Under the pieces are notes generated by a model, which did not search any database, was not told the origin of the DNA, and worked only from the letters and a program-made list of their open reading frames with translations. A stretch of 36,959 bases of DNA from RGIG4576 sp964606575. Its GTDB lineage: Bacteria > Bacteroidota > Bacteroidia > Bacteroidales > Muribaculaceae. Location: assembly GCA_964606575.1 (NCBI GenBank), contig CAZSHA010000016.1, forward strand, positions 1 to 36,959. Reading direction: 5' to 3'. Shown here in pieces: positions 15,355 to 24,717 of this stretch (its first letter is position 1; each line of letters opens with the position of its first letter). The translations under genes and the position numbers were made by a program.

Positions 15355-15696
15355 ATGGAAAATATGGATTGGAAGGAAAAATTAGGATTAGCGTTCAATA
15401 TAGATCCAAGTAGTGTAAAAAAAGAGGAGGAAGTTCTTGATGTTGAAGAAGTTCAGCCTAATAAGCATCGTCTTGACATAATGCTTGATAAGCGTAATCG
15501 TAATGGCAAGAAAGTTACGTTGATAGTTAACTTTGATGGTAGCGATGATGCGTTGAAGCAGTTGGCTAAGGAACTAAAGCAACTTTGCGGAGTGGGTGGC
15601 TCGGCACGTGGCGGTGAGATTCTTATTCAGGGAGATTTCCGTAATAAGATTCTCGATTATTTAAAGTCGAAAGGATATAAGGCTCGTATTATTTAA
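15355..15696 (+). CDS. SUI1/YciH family translation factor
   Basis: A 113-residue protein of the eIF1/SUI1 family, called YciH in bacteria. It is basic in the C-terminal fold: residues about 40-113 contain the beta-alpha-beta pattern with KVTLIVNFDGSD, LAKELKQLCGVGGSARGG (the loop expected to touch the ribosome P-site region) and GDFRNKILDYLKSKGYKARII. YciH-type proteins act on initiation fidelity or under stress; the exact role here is inferred. The start at 15355 is chosen because the promoter covers the longer frame beginning at 15298. Its stop is only seven bases from the stop of the facing AraC-type gene, with no terminator between. Confidence 0.88.
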   Translation: MENMDWKEKLGLAFNIDPSSVKKEEEVLDVEEVQPNKHRLDIMLDKRNRNGKKVTLIVNFDGSDDALKQLAKELKQLCGVGGSARGGEILIQGDFRNKILDYLKSKGYKARII

Positions 15697-15703
15697 GTCA
15701 TAC

Positions 15704-16855
15704 TTATGTGTTATACTGTGCCTCTTTTGCAGACTTTACCCATTGCGGGAATGTCTTACCCTCACTATTCTTGAAAGCGTTGTAGAAAGAAGTCCTGCTG
15801 TTGAATCCGCAAATTTTAGTTAGTTTGTCGATGTCATAGAACCCTTTGTCGTCGGATGCCAATAATTCTTTAGCCTTGCTGATTCTCAAATTGTTTATCA
15901 AGTCGAAGAATGAGCATTGCATGGTAGTCCTTAACGTTTGAGGTATTGTAACATATTCTATTCCGGTAGCATCAGCCACGTTACGAAGTGTAAGAATAGG
16001 ATTTAGATATGCTTCCGTCAGGGTCAAATATTCCATTATAATATCGGCTTGCTTCTTCAACTGAGCATCGTCTAGTTGAGTCTGTCTCTTGGTTGTTGCT
16101 TCATATTGGAACTCTACAATAGATATAGGACGTGGAGGGCGTGGCATCTTAGGCATACTCACTATGTGGTAAACGAAGTAGAAAGATACAATAAGGTTCA
16201 CAATACTAATTAGCCAAAAATGTATTTCAGCGCCCATCTTGTTTCCCCATATCAAAATGGTTGCAGCAAACATCAGCAGAAACATCAGCCTAGGAATCCA
16301 TAGGTTATAGTTCCATTCCACTTCCGAGAAATTCTTGTTGATGAATTGCCTTGTGTAATATAAGTAGATGAAAATAATGGAATAATATACTGTCATCTGT
16401 GTGAATATCACGGCTATGTTTATGTGTTCAACCCAATTACTCATATATGTATTGCTGTTTACTATGAAGTTGACACGGTCGCTGTCAGATAGTGAAATGA
16501 GGTATAGCGAATATACAAGGAAGCATATTATCGTTGGAAAGAAATGCAACAGTCTTATGATATTGAATTTGAAATTGGAGTTAAAACTTTTATAGACGTA
16601 GAACCATAATAGCGGAAAGAACATGGTGAAACAAGAGTAGGCGAATGGTGCCACATACATGGCGGCATCCAAGTAGCCCATAATGAAACACACATTGTAG
16701 ATATATATAGGTAATGTGGTTGTAGATATTAATAGAGTACCATATACATTGGTCTTATGAAGTTTGACGACACAAATCAGCAATGCGGTCAATCCGAGAA
16801 TAAATAAGATGCTTATTGCATTTACAATCAGTATGGTGGAGTTGTAAGAATCCAT
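15704..16855 (-). CDS. Membrane-bound AraC-type transcription regulator
   Basis: A 383-residue protein with about seven hydrophobic helices in the first 235 residues (roughly 8-28, 38-60, 68-90, 100-122, 145-170, 188-206, 212-232) and an AraC-type DNA-binding domain at about 285-380. The second helix-turn-helix is easiest to see: LTKICGFNSRTSFYNAFKNSEGKTFPQWVK. The linker is Pro-rich (MPKMPRPPRP). Such regulators keep the DNA-binding part at the membrane; the signal sensed is unknown. It is a single gene between the T9SS operon and addA, so a link to T9SS control is possible but untested. Confidence 0.85.
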   Translation of the reverse strand: MDSYNSTILIVNAISILFILGLTALLICVVKLHKTNVYGTLLISTTTLPIYIYNVCFIMGYLDAAMYVAPFAYSCFTMFFPLLWFYVYKSFNSNFKFNIIRLLHFFPTIICFLVYSLYLISLSDSDRVNFIVNSNTYMSNWVEHINIAVIFTQMTVYYSIIFIYLYYTRQFINKNFSEVEWNYNLWIPRLMFLLMFAATILIWGNKMGAEIHFWLISIVNLIVSFYFVYHIVSMPKMPRPPRPISIVEFQYEATTKRQTQLDDAQLKKQADIIMEYLTLTEAYLNPILTLRNVADATGIEYVTIPQTLRTTMQCSFFDLINNLRISKAKELLASDDKGFYDIDKLTKICGFNSRTSFYNAFKNSEGKTFPQWVKSAKEAQYNT

Positions 16856-16885
16856 AATAACGTTAAAACTTGGCTATTCCGACTG

Positions 16886-16916
16886 CTAAAGTAATTAGAT
16901 TTCTCCATTTTTTCAA
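16886..16916 (-). promoter_or_regulatory. Probable promoter of the AraC-type gene
   Basis: On the minus strand, TTG at 16916-16914 and TACTTTAG at 16893-16886 are 20 bases apart. The second box has one mismatch to TAnnTTTG. The leader would be about 24 bases. Confidence 0.45.
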
Positions 16917-16998
16917 ATATGGCACAAAATAATTATTGTTCAAAAAGTGATGCATTGTGTAGATTTCGGTGAAAAGCGGTTGTTTAGAGTCCTTAATT

Positions 16999-17029
16999 TT
17001 GTGCCTTCGGAAAATATGAGTTATTTTTG
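16999..17029 (+). promoter_or_regulatory. Promoter of the addA-xseA-xseB operon
   Basis: TTG at 16999-17001, a 20-base spacer and TATTTTTG at 17022-17029 match the consensus, with a predicted start near 17036. A second -7-like box (TAATTTTG, 16994-17001) overlaps the first -33 but has no partner at the right distance. Confidence 0.65.
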
Positions 17030-17051
17030 AGTGTTTTTTTATTAGATAGAG

Positions 17052-20000
17052 ATGATAAACGTAATCAAGGCTTCGGCTGGTTCTGGCAAAACCTATCAGC
17101 TGACTTACGAATACATAAAATTGTTGCTTGGCGAGAAACGCAAAGGCAGATATGTGTTGGCTCGAAAAGGCGATAGGGAACGGCATAGGCATATTCTTGC
17201 TGTGACTTTTACCAATAAGGCTACGGGCGAGATGAAAGAACGTATAGTAAAAGAATTGTCGGTGCTTGCTGGTAAAGAGAACGGCAAGCGTAGTCCTTAT
17301 ATGGATGATTTGTGCCGTGATTTCGGAAATGTGAGCGAAACCGATGTGGAGCAGGCGGCAAACAGGGCGTTGGTCGAGTTGCTTTTTGATTACTCCAATT
17401 TCAACGTAAGCACCATTGACTCGTTTTTTCAGATGGTTTTACGCACGTTTGCTAAAGAACTTAAAATATCATATAATTATGATATTGAGCTAAATGACGA
17501 GTATGCCATAAAGGTGGGAGTGAACGATTTCTTGTCAAGTTTGGCACATGAACGCGGGGCAACGCCCAACTCGATTGAGGCTAAGCGTGTACGTCGAGCA
17601 AAAGCATGGATTAAGGAGTTTGTGCGTGATGAAGTGACTAATAAGAAATCATGGAATATATTCTCTGACTCAGAAACATTTTCATCTTCATCTTCGAGAT
17701 TTTCGAGATCATTCTCGTTTAATGATTTTGCCAAATGCTTGACTAAGGAGGAACTGAAATATAGAATAGATGATATTGTAGCTTATTTGGGATATGATGG
17801 TGAAGAAACTTCATCTGATTATATATCTCTGTTTAAGGGTGAAGTTTATCGTCTTATCCAGTCGGTTAAGGAAGAGGCTGTTAAGGCTCGTGAAGAGATA
17901 ATGCGGCTTTGCGAGAACGATGGATTGCAAGAGGATGCGTTAAGTTCTAATGGAGGACTTAAATGGTTATTGAAGATTTCGGCAGACAACATAGATTGTG
18001 GTCTTGGAGAGGCGAAAACGGCTAAGATAATAGAAAGTGCCGGCAAGGGTGACCGTTGGTTCAAGAAAGGAAAGGGAAAAAATGCGCCTAGGTTGAGCGA
18101 AGAAACTAAAAGTGCAGTGGCTGGACTAATAGGAGTTATTGCGTGCTGTAATAGTAGGTTCTTGATATATAAGGAAATACACCGTAATGTGTTCATGCTA
18201 GGATTACTTGGTGAGATAAGCCATTATCTGTCCAAATTTCGAAAAGAAAATGATTTGATTCTGCTTGCCGACACAAATGAGTTGTTGCGTAAGATTATAA
18301 ATAATGATGAAACGCCGTTTGTGTATGAGCGTGTGGGAATGTGGTTAAGCCATTTTTTGATAGATGAGTTTCAAGACACTTCGAAAGCGCAATGGGAGAA
18401 TATGAAACCGTTGCTATTCAATAGCTGTGCCGAGGGTTGCGATAATCTTATAATAGGTGACGAGAAACAATGTATATATCGCTTTCGTAATGCCGACCCT
18501 ACACTATTACGTACCGAGGTGGGACGTAATTTCACGGTAATGCAGAATGACGATGGCAGATGCGTAAATTGGCGTAGCACTCCACGAGTGGTAGAGTTTA
18601 ACAACTTGTTTTTCTCTAAAATATCTGAAATCTTGAATGTTAAGGATGTGTATGGCAATGTGGCACAGGATTTGCCGCCTGCCGGTGCTAAACGATATGT
18701 AAACGATGGATATGTTGAAGTGTCGTTTATAGGAGGTGATGCGACAAACGAGGATGAATCGGTACTGAAATTTTCTCATGAGGCATTAAAACGTCTTCCG
18801 AAATTGATACATGACGTACTTTCTCGAGGCTATAAGCAAAGCGATATAGCAGTACTAGTTTCTACCAACTCACAAGGAACTGATGTAATAAATCGGATAT
18901 TGGATTACAACACAACAAGAGAAGAAGGTGAACCTGTGATTAATGTGGTGTCAAACGAATCGTTGATGCTAAAAAACTCCCCAGCAATTCGTTTGATTAT
19001 ATCGCATTTGAGATACTTAGATACGAAGATGTTTGTGGGTGGTGACTCTAGTGAGCAAAAGCGATATAAGGATATAGAAGGCTATATGCATAGGGTGTTG
19101 AGAAACTATGAGTCTTTAATGTTCAAGGAAGGGAAAGAGCCGGGAGAGGCGTTGGAAGAGAGTTTTGCCAAAGTACCTAGATATGTAGGTGCGGTTGATA
19201 TGTCGTTGTCTAGCTTGCTCCCAGATAATACGGAGTCGTTTAATTTAGTGTCAATCACTGAGCATATTATAGCTCAAAACATATCAGAAGAAGATTTGGA
19301 GAATGAAAACGCTTTTATTCAAGCGTTTCAAGATAGCGTGGTGGATTTTTCCAGCAGGTTTAACGCTACTTTGCATGAGTTCTTAAAGTGGTGGGATCGT
19401 GGAGGTTGCAACACTTCGGTAAATTCGCCCGATGGTCAAAATGCGATTAATGTGCTGACGATACATAAATCCAAAGGACTAGAATATAAGTGTGTTATAT
19501 TGCCTTTCTGCGATTGGGATATGAACGGTAAGGATGAGGTGTTATGGCTACCTAAAAATGATGTGCTACAAAGCGGATTGTTCTCGGCTATGCCATCGGA
19601 AATAATACCGCCTATTATGCCTCTAATGCCAAAAGCGGATATGGATTTGGAGGGTAATGGTCTGAAGGAGTTTTATGAAGAAAAAATGCAAAGTAGGCAA
19701 ATAGACTCGCTGAATAGGACATACGTGGCGTTTACTCGTGCTGTTGATGAATTATATGTATTTACGCCGTCTTTAGGACAAAGAGGCACTTCAGATACGT
19801 CAATGAACACATTATTGTCGGAAACACTGCTACAAGGCGATGGCTGTACGTTTACATCGGGTGTAAAAGGTGTGGTGTTAAACGAGCTGGAAAGTAAAGG
19901 GAAACCAGAAATGGAGAAGATGCCACTATATAAAGTGCGGGATGCAAGGATTGAATATACCGTACCCGATTTGCTAGATAATGAGAATAGGAAAAGAGGT

Positions 20001-20411
20001 ACAAGGTTGCACAATGTGTTTAGGCGAATACGCTATCGAGAGGATGCCGATGCGGCGTTGGCTTATTACAAAGTACGAGGTGTTTTCCCAAGAGGCATAT
20101 ATGATGACGAATGTAAGATTGTTAAGGATGCCCTTAGTGATAAGCGTGTACAAGAGTGGTTTGACCGCAAAAATAAGGTGTATAATGAGCGTAGCATGGT
20201 ACATGCTTTCAAGAAAAAACGTCCTGACAGATTTGTTACAACGCCTGACGGAAGAAATATTGTTATAGATTACAAATTTGGAGATATACATAGTATTTCA
20301 TATAAAAAACAGGTGGAAGATTATATGGATATTCTTTCGGAAATTGGTTTTAATAATTTGGAAGGTTACTTATGGTATCCGTTGGAACGTAAAATAGAAA
20401 AAGTAAAATAG
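17052..20411 (+). CDS. UvrD-family helicase-nuclease, AddA/RecB-like
   Basis: A 1119-residue SF1A helicase with a C-terminal nuclease, like AddA or RecB, which resect double-strand breaks for RecA loading. Helicase motifs are intact: ASAGSGKT (residues 7-14), AVTFTNKATGEMKER (motif Ia), DEFQDT (438-443), IGDEKQCIYRFRNAD (motif III), TIHKSKGLEYKCVILPF (motif V) and TYVAFTRAVDELYVF (motif VI). The nuclease has a His in GTRLHNVFRR, an Asp in KKRPDRF and the catalytic IDYKFG (Asp1073, Lys1075), so it should be active. No AddB or RecC partner is next to it; xseA starts three bases after the stop. Which complex it belongs to is therefore open. Confidence 0.9.
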   Translation: MINVIKASAGSGKTYQLTYEYIKLLLGEKRKGRYVLARKGDRERHRHILAVTFTNKATGEMKERIVKELSVLAGKENGKRSPYMDDLCRDFGNVSETDVEQAANRALVELLFDYSNFNVSTIDSFFQMVLRTFAKELKISYNYDIELNDEYAIKVGVNDFLSSLAHERGATPNSIEAKRVRRAKAWIKEFVRDEVTNKKSWNIFSDSETFSSSSSRFSRSFSFNDFAKCLTKEELKYRIDDIVAYLGYDGEETSSDYISLFKGEVYRLIQSVKEEAVKAREEIMRLCENDGLQEDALSSNGGLKWLLKISADNIDCGLGEAKTAKIIESAGKGDRWFKKGKGKNAPRLSEETKSAVAGLIGVIACCNSRFLIYKEIHRNVFMLGLLGEISHYLSKFRKENDLILLADTNELLRKIINNDETPFVYERVGMWLSHFLIDEFQDTSKAQWENMKPLLFNSCAEGCDNLIIGDEKQCIYRFRNADPTLLRTEVGRNFTVMQNDDGRCVNWRSTPRVVEFNNLFFSKISEILNVKDVYGNVAQDLPPAGAKRYVNDGYVEVSFIGGDATNEDESVLKFSHEALKRLPKLIHDVLSRGYKQSDIAVLVSTNSQGTDVINRILDYNTTREEGEPVINVVSNESLMLKNSPAIRLIISHLRYLDTKMFVGGDSSEQKRYKDIEGYMHRVLRNYESLMFKEGKEPGEALEESFAKVPRYVGAVDMSLSSLLPDNTESFNLVSITEHIIAQNISEEDLENENAFIQAFQDSVVDFSSRFNATLHEFLKWWDRGGCNTSVNSPDGQNAINVLTIHKSKGLEYKCVILPFCDWDMNGKDEVLWLPKNDVLQSGLFSAMPSEIIPPIMPLMPKADMDLEGNGLKEFYEEKMQSRQIDSLNRTYVAFTRAVDELYVFTPSLGQRGTSDTSMNTLLSETLLQGDGCTFTSGVKGVVLNELESKGKPEMEKMPLYKVRDARIEYTVPDLLDNENRKRGTRLHNVFRRIRYREDADAALAYYKVRGVFPRGIYDDECKIVKDALSDKRVQEWFDRKNKVYNERSMVHAFKKKRPDRFVTTPDGRNIVIDYKFGDIHSISYKKQVEDYMDILSEIGFNNLEGYLWYPLERKIEKVK

Positions 20412-20414
20412 CTC

Positions 20415-21716
20415 ATGGAACAGAATGAATTTATATCATTGCTGGAGTTCAATGCTAGGATAAAAAGGCTTTTAATGTCAGCCGATGTTCAGCGATGCTG
20501 GGTGGTGGCAGAATTAAGCGATGTGGCTGTGCGTGGCGGGCATTGCTATATGGAACTTGTGCAGAAAGATGAAAGCAATACACGTATATTGGCGAAAAGC
20601 AGGGCTATAATCTGGGCTAATACTTACGTTAGACTGAAATACGAATTTGAAAGTGTCACTGGCTTACAGCTGGCAAGTGGAATCAAACTTATGGTCGAGG
20701 TGTCAGTGAATTACCATGAGCAATTCGGCTTGTCGCTTATAATATCCAATATAAATCCCGACTACACCTTAGGGGGGATGGCTAGGAAACGCCAAGAAAT
20801 CATACGCAGGCTCACCGAGGAGGGCATTATAAATATGAATAAGGAGCTTGGATGGACTGATGTTCCGCAGCGTGTTGCTGTAATTTCGGCTGAAGGTGCT
20901 GCCGGTTATGGCGATTTCATGAATCAATTGAATAACAACACTTTGGGGATAAAGTTCTACACGAGGTTGTTTCCAGCCGTGATGCAGGGTGATAGAACGG
21001 TTCCCACTATTTTAGCCGCATTGGATGCAATCAACAGCAATTCTGATATGTTTGATTGCGTTGTGGTGATACGTGGAGGAGGTGCTACATCTGAATTGCA
21101 TTGTTTCGATAATTACGAGTTGGCTGCTTATATAGCACAATTTCCTATACCAGTGATTGTGGGAATAGGTCATGAACGAGATGTTACGGTACTGGATGAG
21201 GTTGCCGCCATGCGTGTAAAAACTCCTACAGCAGCTGCCGAATGGCTTATTTCGCGAGGCGAGGCGGCTCTAAAACATGTGAACGACTTGTCGAATATGG
21301 TTGTAACTCTAGTACGGAATTATATGTCGCACGCAAACGAGCAATTGGCTTATTATGGCAGTACAGTTCCTCTTGTGGCTAGAAATGTGGTAAACTCAGC
21401 TGGTGAAAAGTTGAGGCATTACACACAATCAATCCCGATATGTGTACAGAATCGTCTAAGCTCATCGCGCAATCAATTAGTCTATATGTTCCAATCTATG
21501 AAACAAGCGGGAGAGCAACGTATTTTGCGAGAGAAGGTGCAGTTGAAATCTATAGAAGATAAAATTCATATTTTATCGCCTCAAAATACGCTGAAACGTG
21601 GATATTCGCTTACTGTGAAAGACGGTAAAGCCGTGACTGATGCTAGCTTGTTGAAATCGGGCGACCGCTTAACCACGATGCTGGCTAACGGTAATGTAAA
21701 TACTATAGTAGAATAA
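20415..21716 (+). CDS. xseA: Exonuclease VII large subunit
   Basis: XseA is the catalytic subunit of exonuclease VII, which degrades single-stranded DNA from both ends into oligonucleotides. The 433-residue protein has the N-terminal OB-fold (about residues 20-115, with CWVVAELSDVAVRGGHCYMEL), the catalytic domain (about 130-330) with VAVISAEGAAGYGDF, VVVIRGGGATSELHCFDN and VIVGIGHERDVTVLDEVA plus KTPTAAAEWL, then a long coiled coil and the short C-terminal segment LKRGYSLTVKDGKAVTDA. It starts three bases after the helicase-nuclease stop, and xseB follows after 19 bases. Confidence 0.96.
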   Translation: MEQNEFISLLEFNARIKRLLMSADVQRCWVVAELSDVAVRGGHCYMELVQKDESNTRILAKSRAIIWANTYVRLKYEFESVTGLQLASGIKLMVEVSVNYHEQFGLSLIISNINPDYTLGGMARKRQEIIRRLTEEGIINMNKELGWTDVPQRVAVISAEGAAGYGDFMNQLNNNTLGIKFYTRLFPAVMQGDRTVPTILAALDAINSNSDMFDCVVVIRGGGATSELHCFDNYELAAYIAQFPIPVIVGIGHERDVTVLDEVAAMRVKTPTAAAEWLISRGEAALKHVNDLSNMVVTLVRNYMSHANEQLAYYGSTVPLVARNVVNSAGEKLRHYTQSIPICVQNRLSSSRNQLVYMFQSMKQAGEQRILREKVQLKSIEDKIHILSPQNTLKRGYSLTVKDGKAVTDASLLKSGDRLTTMLANGNVNTIVE

Positions 21717-21735
21717 TCATAAAAGCAAATATATT

Positions 21736-21936
21736 ATGGAAGAGAAAGATACAAAACTTACATATTCGCAAGCGATAGGCGAATTGGAGAAGATTGTGAA
21801 AGAAATGCAGAGTGAGAATTGCAGCATTGACAACCTATCGGCGTATACAACACGTTCGCTTGAGTTGTTGAAGATATGCAAGGCAAAACTCTTGTCTACC
21901 GATGAGGAATTGAAGAAAATATTAAACGAATTGTGA
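21736..21936 (+). CDS. xseB: Exonuclease VII small subunit
   Basis: XseB is the small helical subunit that wraps along the coiled coil of XseA; several copies bind one XseA. The 66-residue protein is a two-helix hairpin: LTYSQAIGELEKIVKEMQSE, then a turn around NCSIDNL, then a helix through YTTRSLELLKICKAKLLSTD. Position and length fit exactly. It closes the three-gene unit, and the terminator stem begins on the last base of its stop codon. Confidence 0.93.
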   Translation: MEEKDTKLTYSQAIGELEKIVKEMQSENCSIDNLSAYTTRSLELLKICKAKLLSTDEELKKILNEL

Positions 21937-21966
21937 TAGGGTGATACTTTTCGAGTATTACCCTAT
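21936..21966. terminator. Two-way hairpin terminator after xseB and the DUF3256 gene
   Basis: ATAGGGTGATACT (21936-21948) pairs with AGTATTACCCTAT (21954-21966) around a five-base loop, with one G-T pair. It lies between convergent genes. The U-tract is weak on both sides. Confidence 0.65.
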
Positions 21967-21985
21967 AAAATGGAAGATTCAGCGG

Positions 21986-22630
21986 TTATCGCTTGGTGAA
22001 TTTACCGTTTTTGAAAACAAGGGTGATGCTGTCATTCAAGTAAGCTCCGAATTGCTTGTAATCCTCGTTGCTCATATAGTCTTTCAATCCTTGTTTCGCT
22101 GTAATAGTGTTGTCTTCGGGATTGATGGTGTATGAAATTATAGGGAAATCTATTACATCTAGTACGGTTTCCTTTTTTGTTTTATCGTTTTTGGGAATTG
22201 AGATAAAATCTTTCATCTCAAGTACTTTTATTTTGCTTTTATTGTCTAGCTTTTCCCATTTGGTGTTGAAGAACTCTATTTTGCTATCTTTTGCAGGCAG
22301 GTCGTAGGTGGAAACTGCTACAATGAGCGTGTCATTCTTGTCCTTTATCATGAATAAATCCACTTTGGAACTGCTAGATACCTGCACCGATATGTAGTTT
22401 GGTTTCACTTCGTTAAAATGCGTGCCGTCGCTAATGTTATTCTTTACATCTACCAGCCGTCCTTCATTATAGTAGTCTACTAAATCCATGCGCGTGCTGG
22501 TGCTTACAAGTGGAAATAAATAGCCAGGCTCACTGATAAAGAAGTCTTTCATTGTACGAACGCTAGTTAGCCCATAAATGGAATTTACGTACAATAAAAG
22601 ACTCAATATGATAAAGATAGCTCTTTTCAT
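21986..22630 (-). CDS. DUF3256 family exported protein
   Basis: A 214-residue protein with a signal peptide (MKRAIFIILSLLLYVNSIYG). The mature part fits the DUF3256 family of Bacteroidales: a motif around MKDFFISEPGYLFPLVSTSTRMDLVDYYNEGR (described by its ends: residues about 27-58) comes first, followed by beta-rich sequence with LIVAVSTYDLPAKDSKIEFF at about 100-120. The family has no known function. It is probably periplasmic or attached to the outer membrane; there is no lipobox. It sits 55 bases downstream of the DEAD-box helicase on the same strand. Confidence 0.8.
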   Translation of the reverse strand: MKRAIFIILSLLLYVNSIYGLTSVRTMKDFFISEPGYLFPLVSTSTRMDLVDYYNEGRLVDVKNNISDGTHFNEVKPNYISVQVSSSSKVDLFMIKDKNDTLIVAVSTYDLPAKDSKIEFFNTKWEKLDNKSKIKVLEMKDFISIPKNDKTKKETVLDVIDFPIISYTINPEDNTITAKQGLKDYMSNEDYKQFGAYLNDSITLVFKNGKFTKR

Positions 22631-22685
22631 CTTTCTTGGAGTTTAATGTTGTGAAGTTACGCAACATTTACGATAAAAACAACAG

Positions 22686-24602
22686 TTATTCTTTTTTCTT
22701 AATAAAAACGTCAAAATTGCCGTGATGTTTTTTATCGCCCTCCTTTTTCTCTTTCTTTTTGCGTGGTTTTGCCGAAGCCTCTTCAGCTATGCCCTCAAAT
22801 CTGTTTTTCTTCCAGCCTCTGTGGCTGTCCTTACGGTCACGCTCATGTCTACGCTCACCCCTGCGGCCCTCTTTTCGTCTTGATTCTCTTACTTCGCTTC
22901 GAGCCGCTTTTTTCTTGCCTTTATTTTCGGCACTATAATCTTTGTCGAGGCTGGCTATCTCACAATATACGCGTTTCCCATAGAAATCTACATTCTTGAT
23001 AGCGTTGATAACTTTTTGAGCTTCACCATTACGCACATCAAATAGAGAGTAGCCGCTCAATAAGTCGATACGACCCAAGTTGATGCGGTCAGACTTTGAT
23101 GTGTTTTGATTGATAAGTTCGATAAGGTTTGGAGCAAAGAAACCATCGGATTTGCCTAGGTTTATATATATGCGTTCGTAACCTTTTTCGCCTGTGCGGC
23201 GGTCTTTTTCTTCAGTAGTGCGGTCACGGCGTTTGCTCTCTTTCTCACCGCCTTTTTTCTTGCCCTTCTTCTCGCTGACAGGAATGTCAAGAACTGGTGC
23301 GTCTTTGTAATAATCGAGTAGTCGGTTGAACTCTAGGGATAGAACACGCTTCAACAAATCTACACCCGAAAGCCAGTCAAGTTTCTTTTTAATGCCTGGT
23401 AGGTATTTGTCGATTTCCTCCTCGTCTACCTTTACTTTTTCTAGGCGGTCGGCAAGGTTGTAGAGTTGCTTGTCTATGATTTGAGTAGGCTTTGGAACTT
23501 CTAGATGTTCAAATGTTTTGCCTATGCGTTTCTCTATAAGTTTTATTTTGTTTTTTTCTCGTGAGTGGATTATGGCAACCGAGATACCTGTTTTGCCAGC
23601 TCTACCAGTACGTCCGCTACGGTGGGTGTAGGTGGCAATATCATCAGGGATGCCATAATTGATTACGTGAGTAAGATCGTTCACGTCAAGACCTCGTGCC
23701 GCTACGTCGGTCGCCACAAGAAGTTGCAAGTTGCGTTCACGGAATTTCTTCATTACAGTGTCGCGTTGCGCTTGCGACAAGTCACCATGAAGCGAGTCGG
23801 CATTATAGCCGTCTTCGATAAGTTTATCAGCTATTTCTTGTGTGTCGCGTTTGGTGCGACAGAATATTATACCGTAAATGCTAGGATTATAGTCGGCAAC
23901 GCGCTTCAGTGCAAGATATTTATCTCTAGCTTGTACTAGGTAGTAGATGTGGCGTACATTTTCTGCACCCTCGTTGCGTGTACCTATCACGAACTCTTGA
24001 GGATTGTGCATGTAGTTCTTTGCAATTTTTGCGATTTCGCTAGGCATTGTAGCCGAGAATAGTAACATCTTTCGTTCTTCTGGAACGTGAGATAGGATGT
24101 CGTTAATGTCATCGACGAATCCCATGTTCAGCATTTCGTCGGCTTCGTCAAGAATGACGGTGTGAACATTCTCCAATTTCACAGTCTTACGCTTAATCAA
24201 GTCAATCAAGCGTCCTGGGGTGGCAACTATGATTTGCGCGCCTTGGCGTAAAGCTCGTATCTGGCTTTCTATGCTAGAACCTCCATATACAGGTAGAACT
24301 TTCAAATTGTCTATGTATTTAGAATAATCGGCAAGGTCGCTACCTATCTGTAGGCATAATTCACGTGTTGGCGAAAGAATTAAGGCTTGTGGACACTTAA
24401 GCGTAGTGTCGACACGTTGTAGTACGGGTAAGCCGAAAGCTGCCGTTTTTCCTGTGCCAGTTTGTGCCAGTGCCACGACATCACTATCCTCATTAAGAAG
24501 GTGAGGTATTACTTTCTCTTGTACAGGCATAGGAGATGAATAGCCTAATTCGGTTATAGCCCTTAATATATCCTCTCGGACCCCTAATTCTTCAAATGTC
24601 AT
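22686..24602 (-). CDS. DEAD-box ATP-dependent RNA helicase (DeaD/CshA type)
   Basis: The helicase core carries all motifs: TELGYSSPMPVQEKVIP (Q motif), AQTGTGKT (motif I), PTRELCLQ (Ia), VATPGRLID (Ib), DEAD in VILDEADEMLNMGF (II), LFSATMP (III), FCRTKRDT (IV), VATDVAARGLD (V) and YTHRSGRTGRAG (VI). After about residue 430 comes a charged linker, then a DbpA-like RNA-binding domain (about 495-565, with INLGKSDGFFAPNLIELINQ) and a very basic Lys/Arg tail. These proteins unwind structured RNA in ribosome assembly, mRNA turnover and cold adaptation. The start at 24602 (MTFEELGV) is preferred over 24638. The promoter at 24688-24717 gives a leader of about 80 bases. Confidence 0.93.
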   Translation of the reverse strand: MTFEELGVREDILRAITELGYSSPMPVQEKVIPHLLNEDSDVVALAQTGTGKTAAFGLPVLQRVDTTLKCPQALILSPTRELCLQIGSDLADYSKYIDNLKVLPVYGGSSIESQIRALRQGAQIIVATPGRLIDLIKRKTVKLENVHTVILDEADEMLNMGFVDDINDILSHVPEERKMLLFSATMPSEIAKIAKNYMHNPQEFVIGTRNEGAENVRHIYYLVQARDKYLALKRVADYNPSIYGIIFCRTKRDTQEIADKLIEDGYNADSLHGDLSQAQRDTVMKKFRERNLQLLVATDVAARGLDVNDLTHVINYGIPDDIATYTHRSGRTGRAGKTGISVAIIHSREKNKIKLIEKRIGKTFEHLEVPKPTQIIDKQLYNLADRLEKVKVDEEEIDKYLPGIKKKLDWLSGVDLLKRVLSLEFNRLLDYYKDAPVLDIPVSEKKGKKKGGEKESKRRDRTTEEKDRRTGEKGYERIYINLGKSDGFFAPNLIELINQNTSKSDRINLGRIDLLSGYSLFDVRNGEAQKVINAIKNVDFYGKRVYCEIASLDKDYSAENKGKKKAARSEVRESRRKEGRRGERRHERDRKDSHRGWKKNRFEGIAEEASAKPRKKKEKKEGDKKHHGNFDVFIKKKE

Positions 24603-24687
24603 AAAATATGTTTTTGCGTTATTGTTGAAATGAAGCATATAGCAGTAGCTTGTAGCTAATTTCTATTGCTTGAACTAAAATCGGTTG

Positions 24688-24717
24688 CAAAGATACTACA
24701 AAAAAGTTAAATATCAA
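24688..24717 (-). promoter_or_regulatory. Promoter of the DEAD-box helicase gene
   Basis: On the minus strand, TTG at 24717-24715, a 19-base spacer and TATCTTTG at 24695-24688 match the consensus. Transcription would start near 24681, giving an untranslated leader of about 80 bases, long for this window. Confidence 0.65.
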
